NCBI RefSeq assembly: GCF_000247815.1
Contig: NC_021673.1
Location: forward strand, 106,531,174-106,595,173
Length of the DNA stretch: 64,000 nt
Reading direction: 5' to 3'
DNA from: Ficedula albicollis
Taxonomy: Eukaryota; Chordata; Aves; Passeriformes; Muscicapidae
Shown here: in pieces, positions 40,115 through 64,000 of the stretch
Layout of the letters: every line of letters starts with the position of its first letter
Numbering within the stretch: position 1 is the first letter of the stretch
Position numbers and translations under genes: made by a program
The notes under the pieces: model-generated
Seen by the model: the letters and a program-made list of their open reading frames with translations, nothing else
What the model was told of the DNA's origin: nothing
Database searches by the model: none

Positions 40115-43100
40115 TTGAACACTATGCCATTATCCAGAAGCAACCAGCAGCCAACCTGTACCTGCTGAGCTAGTCTCAGTGGAGTGCATATTCCTCCCAT
40201 CTCCAAGCTGAGCCCATAAATGCATTTCTATTTTTAGTGAAAAAGAGGCCCATAAGCACTACTGGGCTGTAATACAAGGACTAAGCTAATCAGCAAACAA
40301 TCACTTCCAAATGCATGCTATATTCTCAGGAAAGAGTTCAATCCTGATTTGAATCTCCTGATTGCACTTGGGGAGCCCTTCACCTTGCATTCCCAGCACA
40401 TTTGAAAGCTGCATGGGGTGGTGATGGGCATGTTGTTTCAAGTTGCTTTCTTATGCTACCTACAGCTTGCTTCAATATTTGTAATTTTTCTTTTCGGGCC
40501 AGTTGGCTCCATCAGACAAACTAGAGTCTCAGTGACACTGCACAAAGCTGCTGCAACTAACCTGGTGTACACTGAAAGGAAATGTGATAGAATACCAGAG
40601 AAAGTCCTAATTGCTTTGAGTGCTCTCTAAGTGGACAGTAGAATAATGTCTTCGCTGTCTCCAGAGGTTTAATAGCAAAATAAAATAATGAGGAATAATT
40701 TTTTTACACTTTGCAGTGAAAATTGGCATTCCTGCTTTGCTGCAGTCCTTCCTGGGGATGACTGATTTATGTCACATTGGGGTTTTAGGATATGCTTGCT
40801 ACGTTTGCCCAGAGCCAAATCTCTCTGGTTGTCAGCATGCTGGCTTGGCTTCAGATGTTCTGCTAAAGCCCTGCCTCTGGGAACTCACCTGTCTCACAAG
40901 CGATGCTGCCCTGGGGACTCATCTGCCTTGGATATTTGCAGTCCCTGAGGAACCACGGGGCCTCGTGCCTGGCTGAGGGACTGTCAGACACACATCTGCC
41001 TGTACAGCTTCACCTGGCAGGGTTTGGGTTTCTTCCTGTTTTGATGTCAAGTTAGAGCACTTGGCCCAACAGATACTGTATTGTCTAAGAGTCTTGCAAT
41101 TCTCTACCTACAAAGCAGGTCTAAAAGGTAGCACTGTGAGCTATGAAACAGGCACTTGTCCTGTCTTAGAGCTCCCACCTACTGGCCTTTTTTTTTTTTA
41201 AGGCTTTCTCAGCTAACAGATGCTTCCTGCTTGAGCTTGTGGATTCTCCTGGATGTGGCAGTCAAATCATAAACCCACAGTGAGAAATGCTCCTCTCAGT
41301 GCAGGCCTTTCCATGTGCTGCTGATAATTCTCACCGAAGATGTAAATAAGATGCAAATGCTCTGTCAGCAGGCTCAAGGTATTCTGGAGCAGGGCTCTTG
41401 CTCCTTCCTTTGAAGCTGGGCTGCTCTGTGTGGAGCCAGCCCTTGTCAGGTCTATGAATGTATTTGTGCCTGAGTCTCTTCCAGTTGTTGCATTATTAAT
41501 ATTTAATCCAAGCACTGACTGGAGCAGAGACAAACTCAGGTTCCATTCCTCCCTTTCCGTATTGATGGGCTACATCCCTGTGGTCTTCTCAGGTGGGTGA
41601 ATATTCTGCCTTGTAAGCTCCAGGAAAATAACCTCATTAGGAGGAACTGTGCCACCCACCCTGATTACAGCAATTACCAAGGAAGTGCAAATTAAGGGTG
41701 AAGTCTCCTTCAACAAAGGCGGGAATCTTAGACAGAGGTTCCTTGTAAAAGGTCACAGCTAGAGATGAATGGGAAGCTGTCCTGGAAGGTCTAAAGGTGT
41801 CCTCAAAATAAGGTGCTGGGATTGAGCCCTGCTGTGACACAGTTTAGGGAATGCTCTACAGCAGTGTACAAATACCAGCTATGCTGCACTATGAGGGCTT
41901 AAACCATCCCAGCACAGGCAGCAGCAGATCCTGGGTCCAAAGGGAAACTTTCTGGTGGAAGATGGCACTGCCCCATTAGCAAAACTGGGCTTGTGAAGAT
42001 TTGTGGGTTGGATTTAGGAATCTCCTGGAGCAGTTAGGTAATAATTAAATGATTGATAATAATTAAATAATTGATTTGCAACTCTTAGCACTAAACTTGC
42101 ACTGCTGATTCTTAAAAATTTCTCACTTGGAGGGAGGTGGAACAAAAAGGTTGTGTTTGCCAGCTAGGTCTCCCTAAGCACTCAGCTCATTTTGTTTGTT
42201 TCCATGAGTCATTTTTAAAACAGGCAACAATAATCTTGAGTCACACATAGTCAGGAGCCAACTTCTTAGAGAACACAGCTTTCTTGAGGAGAGTGAAAAA
42301 TATCCTGAAAGGAAAAGTGCTTCTCTGGCTTTTGTATGTAACAAGAAACTATGTTTTTAAAACAAACAAAAAAACACGTATGATATGCTCGGCTTTTATA
42401 AACACAGAAAACAACCCTTCCTGTCTGTCTGTCCCTACCATTCTGAGACCTAGAAGGGCATGGGTCAGAAAGGACAAAAGAAAGCTCAGCCCACCTTGAA
42501 GAAGTGTGCAGTTGCTGACTGCATGATAATGCACAGGTCCAGAAATGCATACAGGGAAAAAAGACAGAGGCAGCTCCTTGGATCAGGCTGTGAAGTGCAA
42601 GTTCACCGTACATCTTTGGCTACTGACTAACAGCTGCTCTGTCAGAAACAGCCTTCCTCCTATGAACACAGCCAGCCCTAGCTTCTGCTTATCTCCAACA
42701 CCGTCACTTCTGGAAATCAGGTGCCAAGGGATCTTCCCAAATCAGGTACTTTAAAACTCCACTCAAAGCTTCCTTCCTGTGCTCACAACACCCCCAGTGC
42801 AACCCTAGCTGCACTAGGACTGACTCAGAGGTCCTCTGTGGACAGAAAGGTTTTTTTGCCTGCTTTTCTCCAAGCAGTACAGCTTCCAGGATATGATAGT
42901 TTGTTGTGGGAAGGCCCCATCTCATTGCCTGGAAACACAGTTATTAGGGAGTATCTGTTCCAAAACTAAAAGTAACAAAAGCACAAATCTTCATCTGATC
43001 TCAGATGGGAAGGGCTTCAGCTAAATATAATGCACTGCTTTACAGCACAGGGAGTTCTGCCCTCACCTAAAAAACTGTTTGTTCTGAGGCTACAAACAGC

Positions 43101-44463
43101 TGTTCTGCGTTTGTAATAAGGAAAATACACTGCACAAACCACTATCATAAATACAATTCTATGTGGCATGAACAGACTACTAAAAAAGATCAGTTGATAT
43201 AAAGAATGTACAGGCATCAAATATATGTACATGTGAAAAATGAATATACAGTCCTGCTCTCAGTTAAACATGGCTGGATTTCTTTTCAGCCACAAAAGTG
43301 ATCAAAATGCTAACTCCTAAGAGCCACAGCATCATTTTTATTACCTCCACTGAGAAGTGGCTAGTGTGCAAAATAAAATACTGCTGTCTCAAATGTGTTT
43401 ATCTGTTTAAGCTGAGAAAGATGCTTTATCTATATAAACAGATGCTGAGTGTTAAAACAAGCCTCACTCAAAAGCACTGATGCAGGAGGCTGTAACAACT
43501 CTGCCAGAGGGTTGGTTTGTGCATCTGACAATATTGACTAATAACACTGTTTTCCTTTATCAACCATTTTTTTCTCTGATTTGTCTTCTACAATGCACTA
43601 AAGACAAAAACTTCCCTTCTAATGCAAATACTGCTGGACTGCCAGAAACAAACCCTGTAATTTTTTTTTAACTTTCTAAATCACCATTTTTCAAAGTTGA
43701 TTGTGATTTTTGTGACTGTTTTATTAATTTCCAGCAGCAAGCTTTAATCTCAAGAGCATCATGAATAACCAATCATCTTTTTTACTACATAAATAAGCAA
43801 TAGGTGTTCTAAATCTTTCAGCAGTAGCAACTGCACCTTGCATTCACATCTGCCCAGTGGAAAGCTGAGGCAAGTTTCTCCCTGCACTGCTGTTCCCACC
43901 TGAGTCACTCACCTTGTTTCCTAGCACTGTGCTTGGCCCTTAAAGGCAGAAAAGAAAACTGATGCAGGTGAGTATCATTTTGCTTTGCACCACCTCAGTT
44001 TGCAATTGCACTGAACAAATTGATTATGCCAACACACATCACTAAATAATACAAGGAGGAAAACGTCATCAATCATATGCACTACAATTTCATTTTTTTG
44101 GCTCTGCTTTACTGAAAACATGAAAATAGCTGACCACAACTGTAAACTTGAGCGAAGATGTAAACTTTGATACACTAGGAATAATTTGAAAAACTAGGGA
44201 ACAGATTGCAAAGGCAATTGAATAGGGAATAATAGTTGGGGCACAGTGGAGAAGTATCTATTGAGAACATACCTGTTGTTTAAACAGTTGTTCTGCTTGT
44301 ACAGGTAACCAAGGGCTTGGGAAGGAGTTCATTTAGCTACAGGAGTTCATTTAGTGTTTTGTAGCTACCTCTGGAAACAAGGGACAAGGAAAATGTTTCT
44401 GTATACACTATAAACCCATCACTGAAATCAAATATATAAACTGAATATATTAAAGCTTTGAAT

Positions 44464-44469
44464 TTTATT
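44464..44469 (-). terminator. EMILIN2: Candidate EMILIN2 polyadenylation signal
   Basis: TTTATT on the + strand is AATAAA on the EMILIN2 strand, 52 bases past the stop codon. No clear GU-rich element follows, and further copies exist near 43719 and 43336, so the main site could be farther downstream. Confidence 0.3.
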
Positions 44470-44520
44470 ACACTTAATTTCTTCTGAATATCTTACCCTT
44501 CTCCCCTGTTCAAGGTAAAC

Positions 44521-63813
<19,293 letters not shown>

Positions 63814-64000
63814 CTGCCGAAACAGAGAGCATGTTAAACCATCCACAACCTAAGCTGCTATTTAGATTAAAGGTAAAATCAAAATGAGTTTCAGCCGTTT
63901 TTATAATGAAAATCAGGTACTTACAGCTATTATTCATTTTCTGCTTTAAACGTCAAATGAAGAAGTGCTTCTGTCTAGGTTTTAAAGCTGCCTCCACTCA

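Larger units (their letters stand above)
37261..44463. other. Intergenic region between convergent LPIN2 and EMILIN2
   Basis: Holds a possible LTR-like remnant (about 38570-38790), a CR1-like fragment (about 39180-39350), a local duplication (39925-40114) and otherwise unique sequence. No open frame over 138 codons and none resembles a known protein. Part of the right end, perhaps 1-2 kb, may be EMILIN2 3' UTR. Confidence 0.6.

Overview
This is vertebrate nuclear DNA, most likely from a bird and probably a songbird. The two genes are ordinary intron-containing orthologues of vertebrate proteins, the introns are compact, and all recognisable interspersed repeats look like avian CR1 LINE fragments. 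The species call is inference from repeat style and protein similarity. No prokaryotic or viral gene was found.

Layout. Positions 1-6552 are upstream/intron-1 sequence of LPIN2, with a possible alternative promoter and first exon near 0.85-1.28 kb. LPIN2 (lipin-2, a phosphatidate phosphatase) runs on the + strand. I could place 19 coding exons from the ATG at 6553 to the TGA at 33278, with all reading phases consistent and canonical GT/AG ends throughout, giving 887 residues. Its 3' UTR extends to an AATAAA at 37214. About 7 kb of intergenic DNA follows, holding repeat fragments and local duplications. EMILIN2 (an extracellular-matrix glycoprotein) runs on the - strand and converges on LPIN2. 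Six exons are visible, from the C1q exon with its stop codon at 44521 up to the end of the EMI domain at 63813. The signal peptide and first part of the EMI domain lie beyond the right edge. The tail-to-tail LPIN2/EMILIN2 arrangement matches the known human order on chromosome 18p.

The two genes are not known to act together. Lipin-2 makes diacylglycerol from phosphatidate at the ER/nuclear interface, while EMILIN-2 is secreted. Their adjacency is conserved synteny.

The unusual content is structural. There are three uninterrupted G homopolymers (102, 851 and 355 bases), two of them flanked by direct copies of the same T-rich sequence. More than a dozen short local tandem duplications occur, all outside coding sequence except one that copies an LPIN2 splice acceptor. 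A CR1 mosaic contains a CpG-rich block. The G runs are most economically explained as assembly artefacts. The candidate LPIN2 alternative first exon, spliced in frame to the canonical ATG exon behind a perfect GTCACGTGAC element, is the best biological lead. I found no convincing undescribed gene system.
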